Positions 53,248 through 63,362 of a DNA stretch of 64,000 bases are shown here, in pieces (position 1 is the first letter of the stretch; each line of letters starts with the position of its first letter). Made by a program: the position numbers and the translations under genes. The notes under the pieces are model-generated. The model made no database searches, was not told the DNA's origin, and worked only from the letters and a program-made list of their open reading frames with translations. The DNA comes from Halomonas maura (GTDB lineage: Bacteria; Pseudomonadota; Gammaproteobacteria; Pseudomonadales; Halomonadaceae), in assembly GCF_030409305.1 (NCBI RefSeq), contig NZ_JAUFPQ010000009.1:124001-188000 (forward strand), read 5' to 3'.

Positions 53248-55326
53248 TCAGTCCCAGCTATCTTCGTAGTCCTCCCAATAGCGGCCCAGGTTGCGATCGT
53301 TGGTAATGCCATAGAGCTGATATTGACGCTGCAGGCGGGCGCCGCCGTCGCGCGTGAGGGGCTGCCAGGCGATGGTGGAGCGACTGCGGCTGGAGCGCAC
53401 GAAGAATGCATCCAGGGGAATGGAGACATAGAAGGCCTTGTCGAAGCTGCCTTCGCCGTAGGCGTCGCCGGCGTCGGTGAACGTCGTCCAGGCCCCGATA
53501 CGAGCGCCGTTGTCGAACTCGCGTGAGACATCCAGGGTGGCGCCATAGTCACCGGCCAGGTAGCGGCCCACGCTGAGTTGGGCGAGCATATCCTCGAAGC
53601 CGGTTTCCCAGTAGGCGGTGGCGTGGCCTGTCCAGGTGTTGTAGTCGCGCAGCCCGAACTGCTGATCGAACTCACGCTGCTGGACCCAGTTCATGTCCAG
53701 CCCAAGTGCCAGGTCGCTGTTGAAGGGGCGGTAGAGCAGCTCGCCCCCCGCGCCGGCGTACATCGTCTCGAGCAGCCCGCCATAACCCATGGCATACAGG
53801 TCGTCGCCAAGCTCGGCGGTGCGAGTGTACTGCAGGTTGCTGATCCCGACGTCGGCCTCGGCCAGGTAATCGCCGATATGGGTGCGCACACGGGGCAGGT
53901 CGGAATCCGCGATGTACTCATACTTGTCGAGGTTGTCGGCCAGGGTGGCGGTCAGGCTGCCAGAGAGCCAGCCATTGGAATCCGTGGTGTATTCCGCCGA
54001 GGCGAAGGCGGAGAGGCGATACAGGTAACCATCCGGGCCGCCGAAGTTCTGCTCGATGGCAGGGCCCGTGCTCCAGGAGAACCGTTGCGGGTCATCGTGA
54101 TAGAGAACCTCGCCGGAGGGCTCGTCCAAGAGCGCTCGTGAGTAGATCCCGTAGCGGTGGGCGGTTTCCGCATCCTGCGAGGTGGTGGCCGTAACGAGGG
54201 TGGAGCGGTCATGAACATCCTCGCGCAGGCCCAGTCCGCGATTCTGCCAGCGGTAGTGGAAGGTATCCACGGCCTCGTCGGCGTTGGCGTGCAGGATGCG
54301 CCCGGCACGTCCTTCGCTCTTCGCCAGGTTGCGAAAGGTCACGGGCTCGCCAGTGACGATCAGCTCCTCGCCATCCTGGCGAATCTCGTCCACGCGGATG
54401 CCGGCGTTATCCTGCAGCTTGGCGGCGACTGCCGGCCAGTCCTTCTCCGGTGGCGCGTTGATGGGCGCAGGCGGCGGGTCGCGCTTGACCTGGCTCAGGC
54501 CGGCGAGATTGGTGGAGAAGGTGAGACCGGCCATGGCGGTATTGCCCCGCTGCCAGCCGGCATGCAGCTCGAAATTGTCCGTCAGGCGGTATCGTGCCCC
54601 CAGGTTGAAACGCGAGTCTTGGGGTTGGTCGTTATCCTGCGGCTCGTTGGCATAGTCGTTGCCCTCGTATTCGAGTTGCAGAACAAGCGGATCCCAGGGC
54701 GTCTGATACTCGATGCCACCGAACGGGCTGGCGGGGCCTCGGAAGAGCTGGTTCAGGGCGAATTCGCCGGTATCGACGCCCTCTCCTTGGCCGGGGCGGT
54801 TATCGAAGCGCTGATTCACCCAGCCGAGGGGAGAGTCGATATCGGCAGCGTTGCCCAGATAGCCCCAGCCGATCCCCAGGCTGAAGTCGAGGTCGTGCCA
54901 GCGCTTGCTGGCGACCAGATATTCCGAGCCATACAGCGTTGTGCCGCCGGCATCCCGGAAGCCAAGGGCCAGCTCTGGCCAGTAACGCGACTCCTGCATG
55001 AGACGAAACTTGGCATCGATCCCTTTATCTAGATAACTCCGGTTTTGCGTGAACGTATTATAATCCCGGTTTTCCACCGAGACGTATCGAAACCCGACCT
55101 CCAGCCAGTCGGTGGGCTGGGCGAAGATCGAGAAGCGTCGATAGGGTTCGGTACGGTTCCAACTGGCGGCAAAGTGGCCGAACTCGGCCATGCGCGCCGT
55201 CGGCGTCTGCATCAGGCCGACGCCGCCGAAGTCGCTCTGGCCGCTGCCCAGGTTATTGGCCGAGGTCGGGGAGGCCATCCATAGCAGCATTGGGGCCATG
55301 CCCCAGGGGAGAGTCCGTCCTTTCAT
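53248..55326 (-). CDS. yjbH: YjbH-family exopolysaccharide outer-membrane protein
   Basis: Predicted outer-membrane protein of 692 aa with a signal peptide (MKGRTLPWGMAPMLLWMASP...SA). Two YjbH-type beta-barrel halves are suggested by GVGLMQTPTARMAEFGHFAA, the alternating aromatic strands, and the C-terminal block GRYLAGDYGATLDVSREFDN. YjbH/GfcD proteins belong to the yjbEFGH operon, which affects exopolysaccharide secretion. The ATG overlaps the yjbG stop (ATGA). Last gene of the operon; beyond it lies prophage debris. Confidence 0.85.
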   Translation of the reverse strand: MKGRTLPWGMAPMLLWMASPTSANNLGSGQSDFGGVGLMQTPTARMAEFGHFAASWNRTEPYRRFSIFAQPTDWLEVGFRYVSVENRDYNTFTQNRSYLDKGIDAKFRLMQESRYWPELALGFRDAGGTTLYGSEYLVASKRWHDLDFSLGIGWGYLGNAADIDSPLGWVNQRFDNRPGQGEGVDTGEFALNQLFRGPASPFGGIEYQTPWDPLVLQLEYEGNDYANEPQDNDQPQDSRFNLGARYRLTDNFELHAGWQRGNTAMAGLTFSTNLAGLSQVKRDPPPAPINAPPEKDWPAVAAKLQDNAGIRVDEIRQDGEELIVTGEPVTFRNLAKSEGRAGRILHANADEAVDTFHYRWQNRGLGLREDVHDRSTLVTATTSQDAETAHRYGIYSRALLDEPSGEVLYHDDPQRFSWSTGPAIEQNFGGPDGYLYRLSAFASAEYTTDSNGWLSGSLTATLADNLDKYEYIADSDLPRVRTHIGDYLAEADVGISNLQYTRTAELGDDLYAMGYGGLLETMYAGAGGELLYRPFNSDLALGLDMNWVQQREFDQQFGLRDYNTWTGHATAYWETGFEDMLAQLSVGRYLAGDYGATLDVSREFDNGARIGAWTTFTDAGDAYGEGSFDKAFYVSIPLDAFFVRSSRSRSTIAWQPLTRDGGARLQRQYQLYGITNDRNLGRYWEDYEDSWD

Positions 55327-56084
55327 TCCACATCCCTGATGGTGCAGTCGTCGCCGGGGAGGCGGGTAGCGAGCCAGGCGGCCAGTTCGCGATTGACGAT
55401 ATCGCCCTCCACCGTGCCCCCCAGCCCGCTCTCGGGCAGTAACGCGATCAGCCGTGAGCCGGGCGCGAGGGGGGCGGTGTCGTGGTTCCAGGCGGCGATG
55501 CCGATATCGTGGGGCTTGCCCAGCGGCGGAATCAGCGTGACCCGATCGATGCCCTGGGTAGCGCCTGCCGGCAGGCCCTCCAGCGCCTGGTCCACGCTCA
55601 TGCCCGGTGTCCAGGCGAGTCGGTCGACGCCCTCGAGCGTCCAGGTCTCTATCCAGGCGGGGGGAGCGCAGGTGCCAAGCGAGGCGATGTCCGCCATGGC
55701 CGGGTTGCGCCGCAGGTCACTCGCCAGGTGCGGCAGGCCCAGCCGCTCCGGGGAGCGGGCGGGGAGCACCGGCAGGGACGACAGGGCCCCTTGCCAGTCG
55801 GTTAGCGCATCGGCCCTGTCGCTATCCCCTGCCAGCGCCAGGGTGTTCGAGAGCACCTCGAGTTCGGCAACCAGGCGGCTGCGCCGTTGCTCTAGCCCCT
55901 GGGCTTCTCGTTCCCTCAGGGCAAAACTATAGGCCCAGTCGAAAGGCGCGGCCTGGCTGGCCTGGCGCTCTTCCTGCCAGGCCAGCCAGGCCTCGACAAG
56001 GGTGGGGGAGGCGGCGGGCTGCGCCTGCGCCGGGCCGGCGAGCATCGCCAGCCAGCCAAATGCTGCGAGAATCAAGTTGCGCAT
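55323..56084 (-). CDS. yjbG: YjbG/GfcC-family exopolysaccharide protein
   Basis: Periplasmic protein of 253 aa with signal peptide MRNLILAAFGWLAMLAGPAQA. The C-terminal part (DRVTLIPPLGKPHDIGIAAW; RLIALLPESGLGG) has the soluble-ligand-binding beta-grasp features of GfcC, which is related to Wza domains. Start set at MRNLILAAF; the frame continues upstream into yjbF. Partner of YjbF and YjbH. Confidence 0.8.
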   Translation of the reverse strand: MRNLILAAFGWLAMLAGPAQAQPAASPTLVEAWLAWQEERQASQAAPFDWAYSFALREREAQGLEQRRSRLVAELEVLSNTLALAGDSDRADALTDWQGALSSLPVLPARSPERLGLPHLASDLRRNPAMADIASLGTCAPPAWIETWTLEGVDRLAWTPGMSVDQALEGLPAGATQGIDRVTLIPPLGKPHDIGIAAWNHDTAPLAPGSRLIALLPESGLGGTVEGDIVNRELAAWLATRLPGDDCTIRDVE

Positions 56085-56103
56085 GAAAAGGATGCCTTGC
56101 GAA

Positions 56104-56769
56104 TTACCACCAGTGGCGGGCCACCTGCCACTGCATCGTTGGCGCGCCGGGCCACGGCGTCTCATCGACGGCCCATAGACGATGGGAGCTCGGGTCGCGC
56201 CACAGGGTCGAGGCCGTCGCCGAGCCGTCGTTCCACTCGAGCAGGAGGGAGCAGCGTTCCAGCTCTCGCTCGTCGAGGGGCAGGGTCAGCATCTCTACGG
56301 CCTCGCAGCTGAGTTGCCCCTGCCCGCTGCCCTGGACGATATGCCCTTCTGCGTCTCGCCAGTGTCGCGTCAGTTCGACGCGTGCAGGCGCCTCGCGTCG
56401 CCAGGGCGGCGGGCCTTCGTAGTGCGTGCCGAGCAGGTCGGCGTCGAGCCCGCTGGTGGCGTAGAGCCCGCCGTCCCTCAGCTCCAGCACCACCCCCTCG
56501 GGAGAGGGCCAGTAGCTCATCTCGCCGGTCTGGCTGCCCATGACCATCAGGCCGCTGACATCGCCCAGCTGGACGGACAGGGAGGCATAGGGGGTCTCGG
56601 CTGCCTGGCGTGTGGTGGCCTGGTCGTCGGGGAAGAGTTCCGCCAGCGACGCCGAAAGCGGTGTGGTGCCGCCGTTGGCGCAACCCGTGAGCAGCGCTGC
56701 CGGTAGGGCACAAGACAAGACCGCCCGCAGGCGGCCTTGAAATCTGCCTTCATGTGGACGATTGGGCAT
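56104..56769 (-). CDS. yjbF: YjbF/GfcB-family outer-membrane lipoprotein
   Basis: Lipoprotein of 221 aa: signal with lipobox LLTGC (Cys30). The mature part has the family segments PYASLSVQLGDVSGLMVMGS, YWPSPEGVVLELRDGGLYAT and GLDADLLGTHYEGPPPW. The start codon lies 2 bp after the yjbE stop without a clear ribosome-binding site, suggesting coupling. Confidence 0.85.
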   Translation of the reverse strand: MPNRPHEGRFQGRLRAVLSCALPAALLTGCANGGTTPLSASLAELFPDDQATTRQAAETPYASLSVQLGDVSGLMVMGSQTGEMSYWPSPEGVVLELRDGGLYATSGLDADLLGTHYEGPPPWRREAPARVELTRHWRDAEGHIVQGSGQGQLSCEAVEMLTLPLDERELERCSLLLEWNDGSATASTLWRDPSSHRLWAVDETPWPGAPTMQWQVARHWW

Positions 56770-56771
56770 GG

Positions 56772-57101
56772 TCAGAAGGTGCCGGTCGTCCCCGTGGTGC
56801 CGGTGGTACCGGAGGTGCCGCCGCTGCCGCCGTCGTCGCTCTCCGACGACAGGGAATTGATGCCGACACCGATGGCGACGGCCCCTGCCACGGCGATGCC
56901 AGCCAGGGCGGCGGTGGAGAGGCCGGTCGCGGCGCCGATGCCGGCCAGCCCACCGCCAGACGCGGCGCCGCCGGCGGCTGCGCCACTGGTGGTGGTGGTC
57001 GTGGTGGTCCCTGAACCAGCGGCGCCTTCCGTCTGGGCGCTCGCCAGCGGTGCGCCGAGCATTCCGACGATACCGATCAATGCAATTGTTTTACGTAACA
57101 T
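56772..57101 (-). CDS. yjbE: YjbE-like Gly/Thr-rich secreted protein
   Basis: Small exported protein of 109 aa: signal peptide MLRKTIALIGIVGMLGAPLASA, a Thr tract (seven in a row), an Ala/Gly-rich hydrophobic middle (STAALAGIAVAGAVAIGVGI) and a C-terminal (GTT) repeat. It matches the low-complexity YjbE/GfcA type that heads yjbEFGH operons; its function is unknown. GGGAG precedes the ATG by about 9 nt. Confidence 0.75.
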   Translation of the reverse strand: MLRKTIALIGIVGMLGAPLASAQTEGAAGSGTTTTTTTSGAAAGGAASGGGLAGIGAATGLSTAALAGIAVAGAVAIGVGINSLSSESDDGGSGGTSGTTGTTGTTGTF

Positions 57102-57500
57102 CCTGATTTCTCCCGTCGCGTAGCGTGTTGCGGCCAGAGTTGCTGCTAGCCAACCTGATTCTCTCGACGGTTCCTATGGTAGGCGGTCAGCGCGTCCATG
57201 TCTTGCCGAGAACCAGATTTTTCATGAAATCATCATGAAATATATCAGCTGTCTTACGCTGATGTAAGCGATCTCGTACAGGGGCGATTTCCTAAGCTAT
57301 CAGTACTAGAGCTGACATAAGGTTGTCATGTAGACTCGCTACTGTTGCTGCACGGCAACAACTATTCATTTCCATACGATACAAACACTTGCGCGCTGCC
57401 ATGTCGTCATGTAGCGACACGGGCCTCGGGGAAAGCCATGGGATCCCGGGGCGGTAGCGTGCCCGAACGTCCTGGCGTTTCACCCTACAGGCATTTTCTT
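57102..57500. other. divergent promoter region of the two exopolysaccharide operons
   Basis: About 400 bp separating yjbEFGH (leftward) from wza-wzb-wzc (rightward), AT-richer in the middle. It contains the inverted repeat TGACATAAGGTTGTCA (57313-57328) and the ops element near the wza end. Promoters must lie here, but no single -35/-10 pair stands out. Confidence 0.5.
57450..57461 (+). promoter_or_regulatory. ops element (RfaH recruitment site) in the wza leader
   Basis: GGCGGTAGCGTG is identical to the E. coli ops sequence at which RNA polymerase pauses and recruits the antiterminator RfaH. It lies 39 bp before the wza ATG, in the transcribed leader, as in enteric capsule and LPS operons. 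Confidence 0.8.
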
Positions 57501-58631
57501 ATGCGTCATTCCACGCCCCGTACCCTCTTGCTCGTCCTGTGTTCTGCGGCCTGGCTGTCCGGCTGCGCCTTCGCGCCCGGCAGCCATGTGGATTACCAGA
57601 GCGAGAGCGCCCCGATCGATGACCTGGTCGATGTCGAGCCCATCACGCTTGGGCTGATCAATGCCCAACAGCCGACCGCCACGGCCACGGAGCTGCGTCA
57701 GATGGGTGACGAGCAGCGTGCCGCGCTCGAGGGTTACGACTACCGCATCGGCAAGGGCGATGTGCTGAGCATCACCGTCTATGAGCATCCTGAGCTGACC
57801 ATACCCGCGGGGGGAGAGCGCAGCGCCGAGGAATCCGGCAATACCGTCCACCAGGATGGCAGCATCTACTATCCCTATGTGGGGCGCCTCGAGGTGGCCG
57901 GCATGACCATGACAGAGGTGCGTGACATCCTGACTCGCCGCCTGAGGTCCGTCATCCCCGAGCCCCAGGTGGAAGTCAAGGTGGTGAGCTTCAATTCGCA
58001 GAAGGTGCTGGTGACGGGTGAAGTGCAGGCGCCCGGGCGGCTGCCGATCACAAATGTGCCGATGACCGTGCTGGATGCCATCAGCCAGGCGGGCGGCCCT
58101 CGCGAGCTGGCCAACTGGCACGGGCTGCAACTGACCCGGGATGGCGAGACGCGCACCCTTTCCCTGTATAATATGCTCAACGACGGGCAGTTGGCTCAGG
58201 ATCTGCTGCTCGAGGATGGCGATGTGCTGCATGTGCCGGACCTGGGCAATCAGAAGGTCTTCGTGATGGGGGAGGTGGGTGAGCCGCAGGCGCTGCCGAT
58301 GGGACGCTCACGGCTGAGCCTCACCGACGCCCTGACCCAGGCGGGCAGCTTCGATGAGGCCCAGGCGGATGCCAGTGGCATCTTCGTTATCCGGCGCAAG
58401 CCGCAGGAGAGTGACAAGTTGGCCACCGTCTACCAGCTGGATGCCCGCAACGCCACGGCGATGGTGCTGGGCACCGAGTTCCAGCTCCAGCCCACCGATG
58501 TCGTCTATGTCACCACCACGCCGCTGGGACGCTGGAACCGCGTGATCAACCAGCTCTTGCCCACGGTAACCTCCATCTACCAGGTCACTCGCGCCGCGAG
58601 GGATGCCAACGATCTCCGGGATGACATCTGA
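57501..58631 (+). CDS. wza: polysaccharide export outer-membrane lipoprotein Wza
   Basis: Export channel protein of 376 aa with lipoprotein signal LLLVLCSAAWLSGC. The conserved DYRIGKGDVLSITVYEHPEL polysaccharide-export motif starts near residue 86, followed by SLBB beta-grasp domains (VLVTGEVQAPGRLPITNVPM; VFVMGEVGEPQALPMGRSRL). The C-terminal helix LGRWNRVINQLLPTVTSIYQ would form the outer-membrane barrel. Start fixed by the lipoprotein signal. The stop overlaps wzb (TGATG). First gene of the export operon behind the ops site. Confidence 0.94.
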   Translation: MRHSTPRTLLLVLCSAAWLSGCAFAPGSHVDYQSESAPIDDLVDVEPITLGLINAQQPTATATELRQMGDEQRAALEGYDYRIGKGDVLSITVYEHPELTIPAGGERSAEESGNTVHQDGSIYYPYVGRLEVAGMTMTEVRDILTRRLRSVIPEPQVEVKVVSFNSQKVLVTGEVQAPGRLPITNVPMTVLDAISQAGGPRELANWHGLQLTRDGETRTLSLYNMLNDGQLAQDLLLEDGDVLHVPDLGNQKVFVMGEVGEPQALPMGRSRLSLTDALTQAGSFDEAQADASGIFVIRRKPQESDKLATVYQLDARNATAMVLGTEFQLQPTDVVYVTTTPLGRWNRVINQLLPTVTSIYQVTRAARDANDLRDDI

Positions 58632-59068
58632 TGTTTCAGCGCATTCTGGTCGTGTGTGTCGGCAATGTCTGCCGTAGCCCGGTGGCGGCGGCCATGTTGC
58701 GCCGTGCCTTGCCGGACCGAGACATCAGCTCCGCCGGCCTCGGCGCCCTGGTGGACCAGGGCGTAGCGCCCACGGCTCGCGAACTCGCCGAAGCGGATGG
58801 GCTGGACGTCAGCCAGCACGAGGCGCGGCAGCTGACACCGGCCATGTTGCAGGAGGCCGACCTGGTGCTGGTGATGACCGAAGGCCAGCGGCGCGCCGTG
58901 GCCGACCTCTCCCCGGCGGTGCTGGGAAAGACCATGCTGCTCGGGCGCTGGCTCGATGACGGCCAGGGCCGCGAGATCCCGGATCCCTACCGCAGGAGCC
59001 GCGAGGTCTTCGTGCATGTGCACCAACTGCTGGATGAGGCCACTTCCTCCTGGACCAGCAAGTTGTAA
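58631..59068 (+). CDS. wzb: low-molecular-weight protein-tyrosine phosphatase Wzb
   Basis: Phosphatase of 145 aa with P-loop CVGNVCRSP (C-x5-R) and the general-acid loop DPYRRS. It removes phosphate from the Wzc tyrosine cluster, allowing cycles of polymerisation and export. Overlaps the wza stop by 1 bp; 83 bp before wzc. Confidence 0.93.
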   Translation: MFQRILVVCVGNVCRSPVAAAMLRRALPDRDISSAGLGALVDQGVAPTARELAEADGLDVSQHEARQLTPAMLQEADLVLVMTEGQRRAVADLSPAVLGKTMLLGRWLDDGQGREIPDPYRRSREVFVHVHQLLDEATSSWTSKL

Positions 59069-59151
59069 GTTCCTGCTTGTAAGATCCCGCGGAAGCCCTC
59101 CGCATCGGTTTCCGATACCCTGCTCCTTTTTCCTCTTCAACCGGTATTCGC

Positions 59152-61341
59152 ATGTCTGACGCATCCCGTAGCCCTTCTCCTGCCGATGACGAGATCGATC
59201 TCGGTCGGCTCTTCGGCCTGCTTCTCGATCACAAATGGTGGATCATCGGCACGACGCTGCTCTTCACCCTGGTGGGTGTGACCTATGCACTGCTGGCCAC
59301 GCCGGTCTATCGCGCCGAGGCCCTGGTGCAGGTGGAAGAGGATTCTCCCGGCATGAATCCGCTGGATGACGTGACCAGCATGCTGGGCGGCGAGCCGCCC
59401 TCCCAGGTCGAGATCGAGATCATCCGCTCGCGCATGGTGCTGGGGGACGCGGTCAACCTGCTTAACCTGGATGTCGTGGTTGAGCCGCAGCGGCTGCCGC
59501 TGGTGGGCGATTTCCTGGTTCGCCAAGGCATCGAGCGGCCGGGTTTCGCCGAGGGGTGGGCGAGCACCTGGGCCGGCGACCGAATCGCCGTCAGCGAGAT
59601 GCCGGTGACCGATGCCTGGCGCGGCAAGCCCCTGGAGCTCGAGGTACTGGAGGGCGATCGGTACCGCCTCTATTTTGACGGCGAGAGCCTCGGCGAGGGG
59701 CAAGCCGGGCAACTGGAGAGTTTCGAGAACGGCGAGGTGTCGCTGCGGGTCACCGAACTGACCGCAGCGCCCGGTGCCCGTTTCACTATCACCCATGTCA
59801 AGCATATGACCGCCTTTCTCGATCTTCGTAGCCAGCTTGCGATCAACGAGCAGGGAACGGAGACGGGGATCCTGAACTGGTCGATGACGGGACCCGAGCC
59901 CGAAGTTTTGCAGACGACCCTCAACACCGTGGCCGATATCTATGTCTCGCAGAATGTGCGGCGCCAGTCCGAGGAGGCACGCAAGAGCCTCGAGTTCCTG
60001 GATGAACAGGTGCCGAAGGTGCGTGGCGACCTGAGGGCCGCCGAGAACAGCCTGAACGCCTACCGTACCGATCAGGACAGTGTCGACCTGTCCCTCGAGA
60101 CCCAGGCGGTCCTCGAGCGCCTGGTCAGCCTCGAGAGCCAGCTCAATGAGCTGGAGTTCACCGAGGCCGAGATCTCGCGGAACTTCACCCCGGGCCACCC
60201 GACCTATGCGGCGCTGCTGGACAAGAAGCAGCAGCTCGAGCGGGAGCGCGCCAAGCTCAACGAGCAGATCGACGGGCTCCCGGAGACCCAGCAGGAGATC
60301 CTGCGCCTGCAGCGCGACGTGGAGGTCAGCCAGGAGATCTACGTGCAGCTGCTCAACAAGGTGCAGGAGATGGAGATCGCCGAGGCGAGCACGGTGGGCA
60401 ATGTGCGCATCCTCGACCAGGCGGCCACCCTGCCGGAACCGGTGAAGCCCAACAAGCCGCTGATCGTGATGGTGGCCACCCTGCTGGGCGGCATGCTGGC
60501 CGTGGGTGGCGTGTTGCTGCGGGCCGCCTTCCATCGTGGCGTGGAGGCGCCGGAGCAGATCCAGGCAACCGGCCTGTCCGTGTATGCCACCGTGCCGTTA
60601 TCCGAGGAACAGGGCAAGCTAGTCAAGCGCATCAAGCGGCGCAAGGAGGCTCGCAGTAGTACCGTGGCCACCGCAGTGCTCGCTGAGCGTTCGCCTGCCG
60701 ATACCAGCGTGGAAAGCTTGCGCGGGCTGCGCACCAGCCTTCACTTCGCCATGCTGGAAGCGGGCAACAAGCGCCTGATGATAACCGGCCCCAGCCCGGG
60801 GATCGGCAAGAGCTTCATCGCGGTCAATCTCGGTGCCGTGTGCGCCCAGGCGGGGCAGCGCGTGCTGGTGGTGGACGCCGACATGCGCAAGGGCCATATC
60901 CATCATGCCTTCGGCCATCCCAGCGAGGGCGGGCTCTCCGACCTGCTCTCCGCCAAGAGCTCCCCGGAGGAGCAGATCCGCTCCACCTCGATTGATGGCC
61001 TGGATTACCTGGCTCGCGGCACGGCGCCGCCCAACCCCTCGGAATTGCTGATGGGCGATCGCTTCACCGCCTTCCTCGAGGAGGCCGAGGAGAAGTATGA
61101 CCTGGTGATCATCGATACGCCGCCGGTGCTGGCCGTGACCGACGCCGCCGTCGTCGGCGCGCAGTGCGGGACCACCCTGATGGTGGCGCGCTTCCAGCTC
61201 AATCCGGCCAAGGAGCTCACCATCGCCAGGGAACGGCTGGAAAGCGCCGGCGTCACGGTCAAGGGCGCGATCCTCAACGCCATGGAGCGCAAGGCCGCTA
61301 CCAGCTACGGGTACGGCTACTACAGCTACTCCTACAAGTAA
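59152..61341 (+). CDS. wzc: bacterial tyrosine kinase / polysaccharide co-polymerase Wzc
   Basis: Inner-membrane protein of 729 aa. N-terminal Wzz domain with TM1 (KWWIIGTTLLFTLVGVTYAL) and TM2 (PLIVMVATLLGGMLAVGGVL), a long periplasmic coiled-coil region (residues 270-410), then the cytoplasmic BY-kinase: Walker A GPSPGIGKSF, Walker A' VLVVDADMRKG and Walker B LVIIDTPPV. The C-terminal tyrosine cluster is YGYGYYSYSYK (six Tyr in the last eleven residues). It controls chain length and export with Wza and Wzb. Confidence 0.95.
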   Translation: MSDASRSPSPADDEIDLGRLFGLLLDHKWWIIGTTLLFTLVGVTYALLATPVYRAEALVQVEEDSPGMNPLDDVTSMLGGEPPSQVEIEIIRSRMVLGDAVNLLNLDVVVEPQRLPLVGDFLVRQGIERPGFAEGWASTWAGDRIAVSEMPVTDAWRGKPLELEVLEGDRYRLYFDGESLGEGQAGQLESFENGEVSLRVTELTAAPGARFTITHVKHMTAFLDLRSQLAINEQGTETGILNWSMTGPEPEVLQTTLNTVADIYVSQNVRRQSEEARKSLEFLDEQVPKVRGDLRAAENSLNAYRTDQDSVDLSLETQAVLERLVSLESQLNELEFTEAEISRNFTPGHPTYAALLDKKQQLERERAKLNEQIDGLPETQQEILRLQRDVEVSQEIYVQLLNKVQEMEIAEASTVGNVRILDQAATLPEPVKPNKPLIVMVATLLGGMLAVGGVLLRAAFHRGVEAPEQIQATGLSVYATVPLSEEQGKLVKRIKRRKEARSSTVATAVLAERSPADTSVESLRGLRTSLHFAMLEAGNKRLMITGPSPGIGKSFIAVNLGAVCAQAGQRVLVVDADMRKGHIHHAFGHPSEGGLSDLLSAKSSPEEQIRSTSIDGLDYLARGTAPPNPSELLMGDRFTAFLEEAEEKYDLVIIDTPPVLAVTDAAVVGAQCGTTLMVARFQLNPAKELTIARERLESAGVTVKGAILNAMERKAATSYGYGYYSYSYK

Positions 61342-61598
61342 TTCGCTGGTTCGCCACTGGGTACATTGCGTGCCCAGTGGCTCTGGCAAGAACAGATAGA
61401 ACAGAAAGTACGCTCGCGACATAAACCATATAAATGCGAGTGGATGCGAGACAGGGACGAAGGCACGCCAGCCGAAATGCGTTCGTCGGGAGAGCCCTGA
61501 CGACTATGTGGCGTCGCGCACTTTGTGCGTCGCGCCTGACTGACTGTGGCGAGCTTATGTCTCATTCTTCGCGCAATCATCTTTTGGATAGATAACCC

Positions 61599-63362
61599 AT
61601 GGATTGGGACGCTTATCTCTCGATTGCCGTCATCGTGGCGGTACTCGCAGGGCTCGTACTGACGCGCGTCGCCCCCGACGTGATCCTCATGGCGGCCCTG
61701 GCAACCCTTGCCATCACTGGCGTACTGACCCCCGTCGAGGCCCTGCAGGGCTTCGCCAACCCGGGGGTGATGACCATCGCCACCCTCTATGTGGTCGCTG
61801 CCGGGCTCAAGGAGACTGGTGCCGTCCAGTTCATCGCCCACCGGCTACTCGGTCAGCCGGCCACGCTGCGACGCGCCCAACTGCGCATGCTGGTGCCGGC
61901 CGGCGGCCTCAGCGCCTTCATGAACAACACCACCGTGGTGGCGATGTTCATCCCCGCCGTTCAGGAGTGGGCCTACCGGCTCAAGCTCCCTCCCTCCAAG
62001 TTGCTACTCCCCCTGAGCTATGCCGCCATTCTCGGCGGGACCTGCACGCTGATCGGCACCAGTACCAACCTGGTGGTGGATGGTCTGCTGCAGAGCGAGC
62101 GCGGAATCTCCCTCGGCATGTTCGAACTGGCCTGGGTGGGCGTGCCGCTGTTGTTGATCGGCGGCAGCTTCCTGTGGCTGTTTGCCGGGCGGCTGCTTCC
62201 CGATCGGGAGAGTGTCATCGAGCAGTTTGACCAGGCCCGCGAGTACTGCGTGGAGGTGGTGGTCGAGTCCGCTGGTCCGCTGGTGGGCAAGAGCATCCAG
62301 GAAGCCGGGCTGCGCCACCTGCGACATGGCTACCTGGCCGAAATCCAGCGTGGCGACAGGCTGCTGACCGTGGTCTCACCGGACACCGACCTGCAGGCTG
62401 GCGATATCCTGATGTTCATCGGTGCCCCCGAGTGCGCCCGCGAGCTGCGCCGCGTGCATGGTCTCAAGCCCGCCAATGGCGACGTTCACAAGCTGGATGT
62501 GGCTCATCACCGGCGTTGCCTGGTGGAGGCGGTGATCGGCCCGGATTTCGCCGGCCTGGGCCAGACGATTCGCGAGTCGCGCTTTCGTTCGCGCTTCCAG
62601 GCGGTGATCCTCTCGATTTCCCGTGAGGGCAGGCGCCTGCCCGGCAAGGTCGGCGACATCAAGCTGCAGGTGGGCGATACCCTGCTGCTGGAGACGGCCC
62701 AGGATTTCGTCGAACAGTACCGCTACCGCAAGGACTTCCTGCTGGTCAGCGCGCTGCATGATTCAACGCCGCCGGATTATCGCAAGGCGCCGCTGGCGCT
62801 GGGCATCCTGGGGCTGATGGTGTCGCTGAGTGCCTTCGGTGTGCTCAGTATCCTGGAGGCGGCAATGCTCGCCGCGGGTGGCATGCTCACCAGCCAATGC
62901 ATCACACCCAGCAAGGCTCGGCGCTACGTCAACCTGCAGGTGCTGATCGTGATCGCCGCCTCCTTTGCCCTCGGGGCCGCCATGACCGAGACCGGCGCGG
63001 CCCGATCCATCGCCTCGCTGCTGGTGGGCGGTGTGGCCGCTCCCTGGCTGGCACTGGCCCTGGTCTATGCCCTCACGGTGTTGTTCACCGAACTGATCAC
63101 CAATAACGCCGCCGCCGTGCTGATGTTCCCCATTGCCGGTGCCGTTGCCGATCATCTGGGTGTCGACCTGATGCCTTTTGCGATCGCCATCATGGTCGCT
63201 GCCTCCGCCAGTTTCATGACCCCGCTAGGCTACCAGACCAACCTGATGGTTTACGGGCCCGGTGGCTACCGGTTCAGCGACTACCTGCGCATCGGTTTCC
63301 CATTGAGCGTGCTGGTCGGTGTGACCGCCGTCGCCCTGATCCCCATGGTCTGGGCGTTTTGA
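61599..63362 (+). CDS. SLC13/DASS-type permease with TrkA-C domains
   Basis: Membrane protein of 587 aa with about 11 helices in two halves split by two TrkA-C (RCK_C) domains (residues about 205-290 and 300-385; [20 protein letters not shown] and [20 protein letters not shown]). The permease signatures are [33 protein letters not shown] and, in the second half, [16 protein letters not shown] and [17 protein letters not shown]. Family members move sulfate or dicarboxylates. Its place between wzc and a flippase suggests a role with the polysaccharide, perhaps sulfate supply; this is inference. Confidence 0.85.
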   Translation: MDWDAYLSIAVIVAVLAGLVLTRVAPDVILMAALATLAITGVLTPVEALQGFANPGVMTIATLYVVAAGLKETGAVQFIAHRLLGQPATLRRAQLRMLVPAGGLSAFMNNTTVVAMFIPAVQEWAYRLKLPPSKLLLPLSYAAILGGTCTLIGTSTNLVVDGLLQSERGISLGMFELAWVGVPLLLIGGSFLWLFAGRLLPDRESVIEQFDQAREYCVEVVVESAGPLVGKSIQEAGLRHLRHGYLAEIQRGDRLLTVVSPDTDLQAGDILMFIGAPECARELRRVHGLKPANGDVHKLDVAHHRRCLVEAVIGPDFAGLGQTIRESRFRSRFQAVILSISREGRRLPGKVGDIKLQVGDTLLLETAQDFVEQYRYRKDFLLVSALHDSTPPDYRKAPLALGILGLMVSLSAFGVLSILEAAMLAAGGMLTSQCITPSKARRYVNLQVLIVIAASFALGAAMTETGAARSIASLLVGGVAAPWLALALVYALTVLFTELITNNAAAVLMFPIAGAVADHLGVDLMPFAIAIMVAASASFMTPLGYQTNLMVYGPGGYRFSDYLRIGFPLSVLVGVTAVALIPMVWAF

